Positions 1 to 9,848 of a DNA stretch of 64,000 nucleotides are shown in pieces. The translations under genes were made by a program, and so were the position numbers. Location: positions 124,001 through 188,000 of the forward strand of contig NZ_CP125298.1 in the NCBI RefSeq assembly GCF_030412785.1. Direction: 5' to 3'. The notes below the pieces were generated by a model, which saw nothing but the letters and a program-made list of their open reading frames with translations, was not told where the DNA came from and did no database searches. Position 1 is the stretch's first letter, and every line of letters starts with the position of its first letter. Source of the DNA: Paraburkholderia sabiae (GTDB lineage: Bacteria > Pseudomonadota > Gammaproteobacteria > Burkholderiales > Burkholderiaceae).

Positions 1-56
1 CTTCTGTTATCGGTGCAATACCGTGGAGATTGTCCAGCCTTTACGGTAGCGAAGGG
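1..56 (-). pseudogene. Decayed fragment of a copy of the neighbouring HTH-module gene
   Basis: Bases 1-52 repeat, with a few substitutions, bases 227-281, which encode the C-terminal end of the next minus-strand gene (its segment around FATVTSLDNLHGIAPIAEA). Relative to that gene the copy lacks 2 bp within the stretch after FATV, which breaks the reading frame. The simplest reading is the 3' remnant of a tandem paralogue that continues left of the window. How much of that paralogue survives cannot be seen. Confidence 0.55.
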
Positions 57-134
57 GCTGGGGCTCCTGCAATCCGGCTTCAATTCAGACGCCTGGCTCT
101 GACGGTGGATCGGTCGATCGACGCCGCCAGCAAT

Positions 135-1373
135 CTACAACAAGACCGCCTGCTGTAGAAGTTCCAGGGCTTTCATTTCGTCCAGTCGACCCGTGCGTGC
201 CTTACCCGCCAGCGTCTTGATCAAGGCTTCCGCTATCGGTGCAATCCCGTGGAGATTGTCCAGGCTGGTCACGGTAGCGAAGGCGAGGGGAGCCGGACCT
301 GCGTGCGCGGAGGCGGGCGACGATTCCGGCATCGACCCGGAGGGCGCTGAGGTGGCTGCCGGGACCGCTTCATCATTTCCTTCGGATGAACGGTTGGCGA
401 GGTCGGCGGGTGAATCATTGACATCAACTCGCGGGCTGACGACGATCGTCTCCCTGTCTTCCGTGGCGTCCATCGAAACAGGTGCGGGGCTTTTCAATGC
501 ATCCCGGGCGGTCGCACGATCGCGCCGCGCCCGCTTCTTCCCATCGGCGGCTTTCCCCGTTGCCGGCGCAGGCGACTCATATTGTTGAGCTGATGCACGA
601 CCGCGCGGAGCAGGCGCAAGCATGCGCGACACTGGCTCTGGAATCTCGGCTTCCGTGCGGGGACTGTCTAACCAGCCGACGGGCAATCCGAGTCGCTCCG
701 TGAACCGGTTTGCTTCGACACCGTCCATTCGCTTCTTACCGTTTAGCCGATCGGCGATGTTAAAACCACTCATCTCCATGACCACGCCGAGCCTTACTTT
801 CGATCCGTTGCGACTCGTGAGAAGGCGGAGGTTAGCGCGCCGGATGTTCTCCACGTCGGCGCTGTCGCTCAATGCCAGCGGTTGCTGTTGGGGCGTTTCA
901 GCAGACGCCCCGTTTGTCGAACGCGAAGCTTTGAGCGGCGTACGAGGTTTTGGCTTTTCAGGCAAGTCGCTTCGATTATTCTTGACGGCTCTGGGCGAAC
1001 CGCCAGCTACTTTCTTTGTCATTTGCGCTTCCTCGGACAGACTGTCTTCAGGAACGGGTTGCCGGTCGACGGTGCTGGTAGGGGCCAGTTCATGTGCTTC
1101 GGACTCTGCGTCGAATCCTTCATCGGTCTGGACAAAGTCGAGCGGTGATTTCAGCCGGGTGATGATCTCGTCCGCGAGCGCAGGATTAGGGTCGTCGAAA
1201 AAGCCTTGCGGTAACCCAAGTGTAGTTTCCATGTGGAAGGCTGTCTCGGGCGTGAACCGCTCGCCCGCCTCGCCTCGGGTGCGACCGTCGGCACCGCTCC
1301 GCTGTCGTCGCCGGCGGCGGCACGGCAACCGCTGCTCGCCGTGAGGCACGGTTTTCGGACATCTGTTGCACAA
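135..1373 (-). pseudogene. Tandem HTH-module regulator-like protein, N-terminus apparently frameshifted
   Basis: The reading frame is open for 412 codons. It holds repeated modules that end in a shared signature: LGLPQGFFDDPNP near residue 53 and LGLPVGWLDSPR near residue 230. The second module is complete, running from NIRRANLRLLTSRNGSK through an Xre-like helix-turn-helix. Between and after the modules lie long Ala/Pro/Arg-rich linkers, and the C-terminus (LHGIAPIAEALIKTLAGKARTG) is well ordered. The first module looks damaged. Its expected start (VQQMSENRAS, around 1340-1380) lies in a different frame from its end (GERFTPETAFHMETTLG), so the first 45 or so residues are probably not native. 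DNA binding is inferred from the module shape. The family is one I associate with Burkholderia, but I cannot name it. If the protein is still made, it may start at the Met before ETTLGLP (about codon 48). Confidence 0.5.
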
Positions 1374-1493
1374 GCCGGACAGTTGACCATGTACGTGTTC
1401 ATCCGCAACGGGCGCCGAACACTCCTATCACGACGTGAGGTATTCTTTCTGATTCCGGGCAGTCGTGCGCCGGCAGATGGCGAGTCGGACGGT

Positions 1494-2081
1494 TTACTTC
1501 TCGTCGGCGTCCCGCGCCGAACCATAATCTCGGTGGCGGGTTTTCGCTGTGCGTGACGGTCCATCCCCAACGTGGCGCCGTGCAACTTCGATGGAATGCG
1601 CAAGGTCCGGATCGTCAGCGTGACGTCTCGCTGCCGTCTCGGCAAGTTCCATATAGGCATTGGCGACGCGGCGAAGGTCGTCCTCTGACGCGTCCTCGAT
1701 GCCGATGAGCCTGTTGCTGGCATTTTTCTGTGCCGCCAGTAACTCATTGAGCTTCAGATGCACTGCGACGGAATCCTTGTTCTGGCTTTGCTGGATCAGG
1801 AAAACCATGAGAAAGGTAACCACGGTCGTGCCAGTGTTGACGACAAGCTGCCAATCTTCGGAGAAATGGAAAACCGGTCCGCAAATCAGCCACACCGCGA
1901 TGGACAGCGATGCCAGTCCGAACGCATAGGGCGATCCGGCCCAGCGCGTAAAGGTTGCGGCAAAGGTATCGAAGGCGCGGGAAACGGGGCTTCGTTCGGC
2001 GAAGGCGGGACTGGATGTGTCGGGCACACTGCCCATCGGCTGCGTTCCCTGTCCCCGTTGCTTGCTTCTGGTCATGCTCAT
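1494..2081 (-). CDS. Low-affinity iron permease family protein
   Basis: This is a 195-residue inner-membrane protein matching the low-affinity iron permease family (PF04120). A basic, polar N-terminus precedes RAFDTFAATFTRWAGSPYAFGLA, a conserved family block. Two membrane segments follow (about residues 55-75 and 88-108), the second ending in the characteristic FLIQQSQNKDSVAVHLKLNELL. A charged cytoplasmic tail contains GIEDASEDDLRRV. Such proteins are linked to Fe(II) or other divalent-metal handling, but transport is rarely demonstrated in bacteria. I chose the start at 2081 (MSMTRSKQ) because GGAG lies 8 bases upstream; an in-frame start 17 codons earlier lacks a site. It is divergent from the Nudix gene with about 80 bp between starts, so promoters for both should lie there. 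Confidence 0.85.
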   Translation of the reverse strand: MSMTRSKQRGQGTQPMGSVPDTSSPAFAERSPVSRAFDTFAATFTRWAGSPYAFGLASLSIAVWLICGPVFHFSEDWQLVVNTGTTVVTFLMVFLIQQSQNKDSVAVHLKLNELLAAQKNASNRLIGIEDASEDDLRRVANAYMELAETAARRHADDPDLAHSIEVARRHVGDGPSRTAKTRHRDYGSARDADEK

Positions 2082-2164
2082 TCTGGCGTCTCCGATGATG
2101 ATAACTTTATGCGGCAGGCGGGTGACCGACATTGCGGCGACGCCCTATGGGAAGGGGAGAGAAA

Positions 2165-2629
2165 ATGAAAGACCGGGCAACTGTCATTTGCAGGAGGGAA
2201 GGCCAGGTGCTGCTCGTACGTCGGCGCTTCAGGTGGGCGCTGCCGGGCGGGACAATCCGCACGGGCGAGACGGCATTGCAATGCGCCCACCGCGAACTCG
2301 GCGAGGAAACATCCCTTGAGGTCAGCCGGATGACGTACCTCTGGCAGTTTGGCGGTTTGAGCAAACGCCATCGCGTTTTTCTGACCGAACTGGATGGGAC
2401 GGCGAATGCACGGGCGCAAAACGAAATACGGGCCTGCCGGTGGTTTGAGGTTTTCGAGACCGACAGTCTGCTCCTGAGCGTGCCGACGCGGGCTATTCTG
2501 CAGCTCGCGCTGACGCAATGCCGGGGGCACGCGCGCTCACCCGGCACACATGGCGCACTGCCGGAGCACGCGAACAGGCGGACCGACCGTGCGACGGCGG
2601 GCGGCGCTGACGAGATGGAATCGCAATGA
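2165..2629 (+). CDS. Nudix hydrolase
   Basis: This 154-residue protein contains a recognisable Nudix box. GGTIRTGETALQCAHRELGEE fits the pattern GX5EX7REUXEEXGU, with Thr at the last glycine position. Nudix enzymes hydrolyse a nucleoside diphosphate linked to another group, using Mg2+ held by the box glutamates. The substrate cannot be read from sequence, and the short fold and the WALPGG motif resemble MutT-like house-cleaning enzymes. The start at 2165 is preceded by AAGGGGAGAG at good spacing; an upstream in-frame start at 2132 would put that site inside the gene. The last codons overlap the start of the histidine kinase by 4 bp (ATGA), so the two are translationally coupled. Confidence 0.85.
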   Translation: MKDRATVICRREGQVLLVRRRFRWALPGGTIRTGETALQCAHRELGEETSLEVSRMTYLWQFGGLSKRHRVFLTELDGTANARAQNEIRACRWFEVFETDSLLLSVPTRAILQLALTQCRGHARSPGTHGALPEHANRRTDRATAGGADEMESQ

Positions 2630-4623
2630 ACGGCGAGGGGCGCGTCGCGGGCCGGGTGGCGGACTATCTGCTGGCGCGGAGGGGCCTGTTGACCCGGCGA
2701 TGGCTGAGGGCGGTGCGGCAGCAGATGCAGGTTTGCCCTGACACCCGCGAAGCGGTGGCGGGGCTTATCAACCAGCTGCCGGGTCTGTTCGCCGAACTGT
2801 GTGCACTGCTGGGCGGCGCCCGCGGGGATGACGAGGTTGCCATGCGCGCCGCGCACGACGCCCGCGCGCATGCGAACGAGCGCTGGCGGCAGGGCTTTGC
2901 GCTGGACGAACTCTACCTTGAGCTGTATCTGCTGCAGCGGTGCGTTCACGCATGCGTGCGCGAGTATTTCGCATCGGCACCTTCGCGCGAAGGTCAGACG
3001 GCCACCCACGAGATGATCGAGCAGTTCTTTGGCGAGGCGATTCGCGGGGCAATCGGCCAGTTTCAGTCGCAGCAGGACCGGCGGGTGACGGAAGCGCTCG
3101 CAAAACGTGACGTCGCTTTGGCGCGCCAGCACAGGAGCGACGAGCGATTGCGTATGGCGGCCGAGGCGGCGGGACTTGGCATTTTTGAGTGGGAACCCGA
3201 CACGGACGCGGCAGTCTGGGAAAACGAGCGGATGTATGCGCTCACGGGACAAGCGGTCGAAAACGGGGCGCTCAGCGCCGGCGAGTTTATCGCGCAGATC
3301 GTCCACCCGGACGACGCGCCGAAGTTGCAAGAACAGCTCGAGGCTTCGATCGCTTCGTCAAAGGATTTCCACGCGCAATTCAGGATCCGGAGGGTTTGCG
3401 ACGGCAAGACCCGGGTGCTCGAGGCGTGGGGACGCCTGGTACCGGGAATCGACGGGACGCGTTCGGTCCTTGTCGGAACACTTGCGGATGTGACGCAGCG
3501 GGTTAGCGACGAGGAAGCAGCGAGAACGGCGGACCGTCGTAAGGATGTGTTTCTCGCAACGCTCGCGCACGAGCTGCGTAACCCTCTCGCGCCGATACTC
3601 AACGCCGCGCATCTGCTGCGGCGTTCGGACGCCTCGCCGCACGAGCTGCGGTGGCTGCAGGGGGTGATCGATCGCCATGGCAGACATCTGGCTCACCTGA
3701 TTGACGATCTGCTCGATGTTTCGCGTATCACGGCGGGCAAGATCGCGCTGCGCAAGGAAGTGTTCGATGTGCAGACGGCGGTTGACCGGGCGATCGAGAT
3801 GAACGCGCCGGCTGCGGCGCAGCGCGGACACAGGCTCGACGTCACGGGAGTCCACGGCTCATCGCTCTTTGTCTATGGAGACATCACACGCGTCACGCAG
3901 GTCCTGTCCAATCTCCTGGACAATGCCGTCAAGTACACGGCTGACGGCGGGCATATACGGCTGGCCGCCGCAGAGACCGGCGCAACGGTAACGATCACCG
4001 TGGAGGATGACGGCATCGGCATGGAGCCCGAGCTGATTCCCTCTCTTTTCAGGCTTTTTGAGCAGGCCGTAGAGAGCGCGGCAGCGAGGAAGGCGGGCCT
4101 CGGAATAGGTCTTTCCGTCGCGAAGTCGCTGGTTGAAATGCATGGCGGCACCATTAGCGCCTCAAGCCAGGGTCACGGCCGCGGCAGCCAGTTCACCCTG
4201 TGCCTGCCGCTATCGGACGCGCCGGATATCAAGGAAAAAAGCGAGATCGTTAGCGCGGCAGTTCCTGTCGAAGCGCGGCGGGTCCTGATCGTCGACGACA
4301 ATGAAGACGCGGCGCTTTCCCTTGCGAAAGTGCTGGACGATCACGAGGTACGCACGGCAGGCAGCGGCGCGCAGGCACTGCGCGTCGCGCGCGAATTCCA
4401 CCCGATGGTCGTGTTTCTCGATCTGGCGTTGCCGGATATGAGCGGCTTTGAAGTCGCACAGCAGCTGCGGCAGCAAGACACGGGGCGCGAGATCACGCTT
4501 GTGGCATTGACGGGATACGGCCAGCCCGAGGACCGGCAGCGCACGCGCGACGCCGGTTTTGACCATCATGTCGTGAAGCCGGCGCGCCTTGAAGAGATCA
4601 TGCGAATACTCGCCCGTGGTTGA
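2626..4623 (+). CDS. Hybrid sensor histidine kinase/response regulator (PAS, HisKA, HATPase, REC)
   Basis: This is a 665-residue soluble hybrid kinase with no membrane segment. Order of parts: an all-helical N-terminal region (about 1-150) of the RsbRD-like type; a PAS domain (about 170-295) ending in GTLADVTQR; a HisKA dimerisation helix with phospho-acceptor His315 in LAHELRNPLAP; a HATPase_c domain with the N box (LDNAVKYT), G1 (DDGIGM) and G2 (AGLGIGL) motifs; and a C-terminal receiver with VDDNEDAA, phospho-acceptor Asp599 in FLDLALPDMSG and the conserved Lys in VVKPARL. All catalytic residues appear present. The signal is probably cytoplasmic, sensed by the PAS or N-terminal region. It overlaps the Nudix gene by 4 bp. 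No output domain follows the receiver, so phosphate probably passes on to another protein. Confidence 0.92.
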   Translation: MNGEGRVAGRVADYLLARRGLLTRRWLRAVRQQMQVCPDTREAVAGLINQLPGLFAELCALLGGARGDDEVAMRAAHDARAHANERWRQGFALDELYLELYLLQRCVHACVREYFASAPSREGQTATHEMIEQFFGEAIRGAIGQFQSQQDRRVTEALAKRDVALARQHRSDERLRMAAEAAGLGIFEWEPDTDAAVWENERMYALTGQAVENGALSAGEFIAQIVHPDDAPKLQEQLEASIASSKDFHAQFRIRRVCDGKTRVLEAWGRLVPGIDGTRSVLVGTLADVTQRVSDEEAARTADRRKDVFLATLAHELRNPLAPILNAAHLLRRSDASPHELRWLQGVIDRHGRHLAHLIDDLLDVSRITAGKIALRKEVFDVQTAVDRAIEMNAPAAAQRGHRLDVTGVHGSSLFVYGDITRVTQVLSNLLDNAVKYTADGGHIRLAAAETGATVTITVEDDGIGMEPELIPSLFRLFEQAVESAAARKAGLGIGLSVAKSLVEMHGGTISASSQGHGRGSQFTLCLPLSDAPDIKEKSEIVSAAVPVEARRVLIVDDNEDAALSLAKVLDDHEVRTAGSGAQALRVAREFHPMVVFLDLALPDMSGFEVAQQLRQQDTGREITLVALTGYGQPEDRQRTRDAGFDHHVVKPARLEEIMRILARG

Positions 4624-4828
4624 GTACCGTACCGCCCGTGTCGATAGTCGCGGGCATGCCGCCGGCGACCGCCCCGCAATGCTGCCGAACGAACCGGCCT
4701 GGTGGCGGCCCGCAGGATGCTGCATGACGGATATGTCGAGCGGGCGATCCCGAACGCTGAACAGCGGCCTGGCATTGTGGTGCGGCCTCTCTGCACCTTG
4801 CTCGCAAGGGAGAAGGATGTTCCAGAGG

Positions 4829-6127
4829 TCAGGACATAAGCGCTGTGAGCTCTTCTGCATCGAAGGGCTTCGCGAAAATTGGGACCCCCGTACTGCGTGC
4901 ACGCTCGAGTTCGTCGGCGTAGCCCGTCATCAGCGCTACCACCTGGCGTGGACGGTTTGACTTCATCCATTCGACGAGATCGATGCCGTTCATTTTCCCG
5001 GGCATCTGGACGTCCGACAGCACTATCTTGTAGCACTCACCGGAGATCATCGCCTCCCGCGCATCGTCTGCGTTTTCCATATGTATCACATTGTGACCCA
5101 TCATTTCGAGCACCGCCGTCAGACCGGCGGCCACCTCATGATTGTCTTCAACGAGCAATACCGGCCCTGCGACAGCGTCCGTGACCGGAGGCGCGGGCCG
5201 AACGGAATCGGCAGCCGGCCCTGCACTGACGGCGGACTTCGGCAGATACATGCGTATCGTTGTACCCGTGCCCGGCGAACTTGTTATTTTCGCTGCGCCA
5301 CCACTGAGTTCGCAAAATGTCAGTATCTGGGTCAGACCGAGTCCAACCGCGGTGCTGTTGCTCTTCGTCGTGAACAGCGGTTCAAACGCCCGATCGGCGA
5401 TCTCGGGAGACATCCCTACGCCTTCGTCGGATGCCGTGACAAGCACGTAGTCGCCAGCCGTCACCCCGACCACTTCGGAAGCGACCTGGACGTTGTGTGC
5501 CCGGATCAGGAACCTTCCCCCGCGCGGCATCGCATCGCGTGCGTTGAGTGCCAGGTTGATCATCGCAAGCTCGAGCTCCGAAGGATCGCACCTGACGGAC
5601 CAGATGTCCGGTGTCACCTCGATGCTCACCGCGACTGCATCGCCGATGGTGGCCCGGATGATGGGATGAAGAGCGGGGAGAGTCGTTTTCAGGTCGACAT
5701 GGGTTGCTTTTAACGGATGTTTTCTGGTGGCGCCCATCAGTGTGCGCACGAGCGCTTCGACACTGCGTGTCGTGCGCGCGACGGCTTTAACTTCGGCTCC
5801 GACGTCGTGAAACCCTTTGCGCGTCGCGAGGTCAAGGTTGGACTTCACCGCCATGAGGTGATTGTTGAACTCGTGGGCAACGTTCGCCACCAGATTACCC
5901 AGCGCCCCCATTCTTTGAAGGTGGCGACCCGATGCTTCCACCTTCAGTCGCCTCACCGTCTCGCTACGCCATTTCTGCCGGGCACGTTCCTCCGTCGAGA
6001 GTTGCCGCAGCGAGAATCCCAGCAGTGCCCAGATTGCGGCACAAGGTACGCTCACCAGCGCCGCTATCAAAGAGAAGTGGCGCAGCCAGCCGTACAGGAT
6101 CTGACCGACGGGAAAACCGGCTGCCAC
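4829..6127 (-). pseudogene. Hybrid histidine kinase, C-terminal part (TM, HisKA, HATPase, REC) after an in-frame stop
   Basis: These 432 codons directly continue the frame of the sensor part at 6128-7006; only the TAA at 6128-6130 separates them. The segment starts VAAGFPVGQILYGWLRHF, the usual link between a periplasmic Cache sensor and its second membrane helix (about residues 17-38). It then carries a phospho-acceptor His in VAHEFNNHLMAVKSNLD, an ATPase domain (NLALNARDA, DEGVGM, VGLGLTQI) and a receiver with VEDNHEVA, an Asp in VLSDVQMPG and a C-terminal KPFDAEEL. This piece could only be made separately from the GTG right after the stop, with no ribosome site, or by read-through. Cut off from its sensor it would be constitutive or dead. 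The whole gene is treated as one broken kinase. Confidence 0.8.
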
Positions 6128-7006
6128 TTAGAGCCGATAATCCCCGACGCGCCGGTAGCTGGCAAAGCGCCGCTGGTGATCGGGGAACCGCGCCGTATTG
6201 ACATGTCCTGCCGCTTCATTCCGGGCGAACCCTGCTGTCAGTGACTGGGAGGTCAATTCAGGCGATGCCATGCCCGAAGCGGGATAACTGGCAAGCAGGG
6301 CGCCGTCGCGCCGGTATAGCCCGATAAACGCCTCGTCGTCGTCTTCCTGCGTGAGCCTCTCGTAAAAAGCTGACAGATAGTCGCGCTTCAGCGCGATCGA
6401 CACCGTGCCCAGAAACGAGCCGTTGGCCGCGACGCGCGCCTTGGCCATGTTGAACACACCCATGCCAGAGATGGCCGCGGGCATCGGCAGGGAGATGTAT
6501 GGTTCCGGTCGGTATCGTTCGGTGAGCAGAAAGTCGTCACGTCGGCCCACGTTGAGGCGGGGCACAGGGAAGAAGCGGCTGCTCACGAGCAGATCGCCCG
6601 ACGCGCCGAAAGCAGAAATGGCTGCAACCTGTGGAACGTCGCCAGCAATAGCATTGAGCTTCTGGTGGATTTCGGCCTGCTCGGCGAGGACCTGGCCGTC
6701 GGTCCTGTCGCCGAGCAGATCGCTCACGCGCGAGACGAGTTCGGCATTAAGGTCCATGACCTTGAGAGCCTGCTCCTCGGCTATGCGGGCGGTGCGGTCG
6801 CTGCTGGTAATGGCGTCCTGGTAACGCCGCTGGTAGTCGTAGTCGCCATACCCGCCCAGGCAGAGGACGGGGACTAACACGGAAATGGCGAGCAGCACGA
6901 GCAGGATCTTGCGCGTGGCGGCAAAATCACGCGATGGCGGCGGTAACTGGTCCGCCAGCCCGGCGATTCGCACGTCGGACGTGGAGACGGGATGGCGACT
7001 GGTCAT
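6128..7006 (-). pseudogene. Hybrid histidine kinase, N-terminal sensor part, ending at an in-frame TAA
   Basis: These 292 codons hold a cytoplasmic tail, a membrane helix (about residues 30-50, ILLVLLAISVLVPVLCLGG) and a periplasmic double-Cache-like sensor (about 55-290). They end SYRRVGDYRL followed by TAA. The next codons in the same frame, VAAGFPVGQIL, are the natural continuation of such a domain, where a tyrosine or similar residue is expected; a TAC or TAT codon changed to TAA explains it. The response-regulator gene ending at 7151 lies upstream in the same direction, 144 bp away. The loss looks recent, since both halves remain otherwise open. A sequencing error is the main alternative. 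Confidence 0.8.
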
Positions 7007-7150
7007 GCTCGGAAATCCACTGACGTGGGTAGCGGTCAGGCCACGGGTGCACTGAAGTCGTCTACCCCAGACTGCAGCGGGACAGCATTTATCGTACCCG
7101 AGGTTCTCGTGGCCGTAAGAGGCGCAGCGGGCGCGGCTTGTTGCCGGGAA

Positions 7151-7990
7151 CTATCGCCGCGGTGCGCGTGGTCGCACGGCGTTGCGGGCCCTTTGCGCGA
7201 AGCCTTGTGTTTCTCTGATCACCGCGCCGACGCGCGCACGAAGCAGAGCGTGCTCCACGCTCATGGCGTCCGCGATCCCCGCCATCATCGCGGCGACGCC
7301 GCATTGAAACGTCTTCAGCTCGACGAGACACATGACATAGAGCGTCTGTCCGGAAGCGGTGGCCCTGAGGGCCCGGCAAATGGCCCGCCCGTCCAGACGC
7401 GGGTCCGACATGTCCACCATCGCCACGACGGGCGCAGTTGCGCAGGCCGCTCTGATGGCCTCACCTTCGTTGCGGGCAGTCGTTACGGCGCACACCCCCT
7501 GAAGCAGCGAAGCAACGTTTTCTGCCCAGAATGTGTCGCGTGCGACTAGAAGTGCGCTGGGGGCCCGATATAATCTCGCACTGTCCGCGATGGGCTGCGA
7601 CGCAACGGCCGCCAGCGCGCGCCGACGCCGTAGCTGCGCTCGAACACAAGCGATCAGATGGCGCGCGTCCAGCGGTTTGGTCAGGTAATCGGAAGCTCCG
7701 AGCAGCAGAGCGTCCTCGATGAGCCGCGGTGCGTCGTATGCGCTGACCAGTACAACGGGGACGTCTGAGGTCGCTGGGTTGCCTTTGACAGCTTCACAAA
7801 GGTCGAATCCTGTCATGCCCGGCATGCTCGCGTCGGCGAGGACAATGTCAGGCGGAGATGAGTTGATCATCAACAAACCCATTTCTCCCGTGGTAGCGAA
7901 CCGCCGGTCGTATCCGTTCAGGATGTCGGCGATGATGCGCACGGATGTGGCGTCGTCGATGATCAGGATTGTGGGGGAAAGGCTGGACAT
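7151..7990 (-). CDS. Response regulator with two receiver domains, no output domain
   Basis: This 279-residue protein has a first receiver (about 5-125) that is complete: acidic pair in IIDDATS, phospho-acceptor Asp in VLADASMPGMTG, Thr/Ser switch in VLVSAYD and Lys in YLTKPLDARH. The second half (about 140-260, SALLVARDTFWAENVASLLQG to VMCLVELKTFQCG) has the receiver shape and keeps an Asp in MVDMSDPRLDG. It lacks the clear acidic pair and has no obvious Lys, so it is probably a pseudo-receiver. The arrangement is that of PleD without its GGDEF domain. The gene precedes the broken hybrid kinase and is a plausible partner for it. It lies divergent from the diguanylate cyclase at 8301, so a shared role in c-di-GMP control is an inference from position. 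Confidence 0.85.
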   Translation of the reverse strand: MSSLSPTILIIDDATSVRIIADILNGYDRRFATTGEMGLLMINSSPPDIVLADASMPGMTGFDLCEAVKGNPATSDVPVVLVSAYDAPRLIEDALLLGASDYLTKPLDARHLIACVRAQLRRRRALAAVASQPIADSARLYRAPSALLVARDTFWAENVASLLQGVCAVTTARNEGEAIRAACATAPVVAMVDMSDPRLDGRAICRALRATASGQTLYVMCLVELKTFQCGVAAMMAGIADAMSVEHALLRARVGAVIRETQGFAQRARNAVRPRAPRR

Positions 7991-8300
7991 GGTCGTACAT
8001 GGAACGCTGCCATGCGTTACGCATCTATTTGAAAATTTTTTGGACTGTCACGGCAAGCCGGTGTAACCCTGTATCGGTTGCCTCCGGCGGCATGAAACAT
8101 TTTGATGGATGACATCGCCTCCCCTTCGGGGCGAGAAACGTGTTTGAGGCGGCGGCAAGGCGTCATGACGTGGCCTGACCCGTGCGGCTGTCTCATGTGA
8201 ACCCGGCTGCCGCCTGACGAGGGCGGCCCGTTTTGCTGACACACAGTTGTCCGCCGCTCGCGCCAGTGCCGGCGCGGGCGCGCGGACAACGAAGAAAAAA
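7991..8300. other. Divergent intergenic region
   Basis: This 310-bp gap lies between the start of the double-receiver regulator (minus) and the diguanylate cyclase (plus). It should hold both promoters. An AT-rich stretch (ATTTGAAAATTTTTTGG, about 8028-8044) stands out from the GC-rich surroundings. No gene or RNA is recognised. Open frames on both strands here lack ribosome sites and known motifs. Confidence 0.5.
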
Positions 8301-9797
8301 ATGCGCTCATTTAATCGAACTCCTCCGCTGCACTGGCTTTCCGGCCCGCGTGCCGTTTTGTTCGGCTGCTGTGCGATAACGCTGGTCATGGCTTCACTGT
8401 TCGCCGTCGTGCTGTACCAAAGCCGGCAGGACGCGCTCGAGCGGGCGCGGGACACGTCGCGCAACGTCGCGCTAATCGCCGAGCGCGATATTGAGCGCAA
8501 TTTCGAGCTGTACGCGCTCTCGCTGGACGCCGTGGTCGAAGGACTTGGCAAGCCTGAGGTGATGGCATTGCCCCGTGCGCTGAGATCGTCGATCCTGTTC
8601 GATCGCGCGGCCACGGCCAAATACCTGGGCTCTATCCTCGTGCTCGATGCGGCCGGCGACGTCGTGATGGATGCGGCGAGCGAGTTGCCGCGCAAGGGTA
8701 ACTTTGCCGACCGGGATTACTTCACGATCCAGCGTGACCACCCGGACATGGGCCTATATATCAGCGCGCCGTTCCGCTCCCGGCTGCGTAGCGGATCGCC
8801 AAGCATCGCATTGAGCCGACGGCTATCCCACAAGGATGGCTCGTTCGCCGGGATCGTGCTCATGGCCATCAACCTTCAGTATTTCCACGAGCTGTTTGCG
8901 GGCCTTTCGCTTGGCTCTGGCGGCGCCATCTCGCTGATTGCGCGCAACGGCACAATGGTCATGCGCCAGCCCTTCGACCCGAAGATCATCGGACGGGACA
9001 TCAGCACGGCGAGCACGTTCAAGCGATTCGGCACCGCTGCAGAGGGCAGTTTCTTTGATACGTCGTTCATCGATGGTGTGCAGCGCTTCTATTACTTCCG
9101 GAACTTTCCGGAGCTGCCGCTCATCATGATGGTCGCGCAAGCCGAGCCAGATATCTATGCCGCGTGGCGGCGACGCGCATTGACCATCGGCACGCTGATG
9201 GGCGCGTTTGCCGCAAGTTTCATCGCGCTGTCGTTGATCCTCGCGACGCAGCTTCGGCGGCGGGTGCGCGCGGAAGCGGAACTCGAACTGCTTCCGCGAA
9301 CTGACAGCCTGACGGGGCTGAGTAACAGGCGTACGCTCGGAGAAGTCCTCGAGCGGGAGTGGCGACGTGCCAGACGTACGCGCCGCGCGCTGTCGCTGCT
9401 TTTCGTCGACATCGACCGCTTCAAGGCATACAACGACACCTACGGTCATCAGGCGGGAGACGAGGCGCTGGCCGCCGTCGCGCGCTGTATTGGCGATCAC
9501 ATCCGGCGTCCGGCCGACACGGCGGCCCGCTATGGGGGCGAGGAGTTTGTCGTTGTTCTGCCCGACACCCCTGCCGAGGGCGCCTGCAAGATTGCGGAGG
9601 AGATCAGGCGTGCGATCAGCCAGATGGCCATCGAACACGCGGGCAGCGAGTACGGGCGGGTGACCGCTAGCATCGGCTCGGCGAGTTGCACACCTGATGA
9701 CGGTACGGACGCGACCAGCGTCATCAAGGCCGCTGACGAGGCGTTATACAACGCGAAGGCACGGGGGCGAAACCGCGTGGCGGTCGCGCAAGGCTAG
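8301..9797 (+). CDS. Diguanylate cyclase with periplasmic double-Cache sensor
   Basis: This 498-residue inner-membrane protein has an N-terminal helix (about residues 18-40), a periplasmic dCache-like domain (about 45-275, including KGNFADRDYFTIQRDHPDMGLYIS and SIALSRRL, typical of this sensor), and a second helix (about 290-315). A GGDEF domain follows with DSLTGLSNRR, the substrate-side DIDRFKAYNDTYGHQAGDE and an intact GGEEF active site at 412-416. RPAD (403-406), five residues before GGEEF, is a complete inhibitory I-site, so product inhibition by c-di-GMP is expected. The reaction joins two GTP into c-di-GMP. The start at 8301 (MRSFNRTPP) is preferred to an in-frame start 18 codons earlier, because the extra residues are Ala/Gly/Lys-rich and precede the expected basic end of the membrane anchor. 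Confidence 0.92.
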   Translation: MRSFNRTPPLHWLSGPRAVLFGCCAITLVMASLFAVVLYQSRQDALERARDTSRNVALIAERDIERNFELYALSLDAVVEGLGKPEVMALPRALRSSILFDRAATAKYLGSILVLDAAGDVVMDAASELPRKGNFADRDYFTIQRDHPDMGLYISAPFRSRLRSGSPSIALSRRLSHKDGSFAGIVLMAINLQYFHELFAGLSLGSGGAISLIARNGTMVMRQPFDPKIIGRDISTASTFKRFGTAAEGSFFDTSFIDGVQRFYYFRNFPELPLIMMVAQAEPDIYAAWRRRALTIGTLMGAFAASFIALSLILATQLRRRVRAEAELELLPRTDSLTGLSNRRTLGEVLEREWRRARRTRRALSLLFVDIDRFKAYNDTYGHQAGDEALAAVARCIGDHIRRPADTAARYGGEEFVVVLPDTPAEGACKIAEEIRRAISQMAIEHAGSEYGRVTASIGSASCTPDDGTDATSVIKAADEALYNAKARGRNRVAVAQG

Positions 9798-9848
9798 TCG
9801 ACCGGGCAGAGCTTTGTCCCGAGCCGCGAAGGGGGTTATTGCTTTTTT

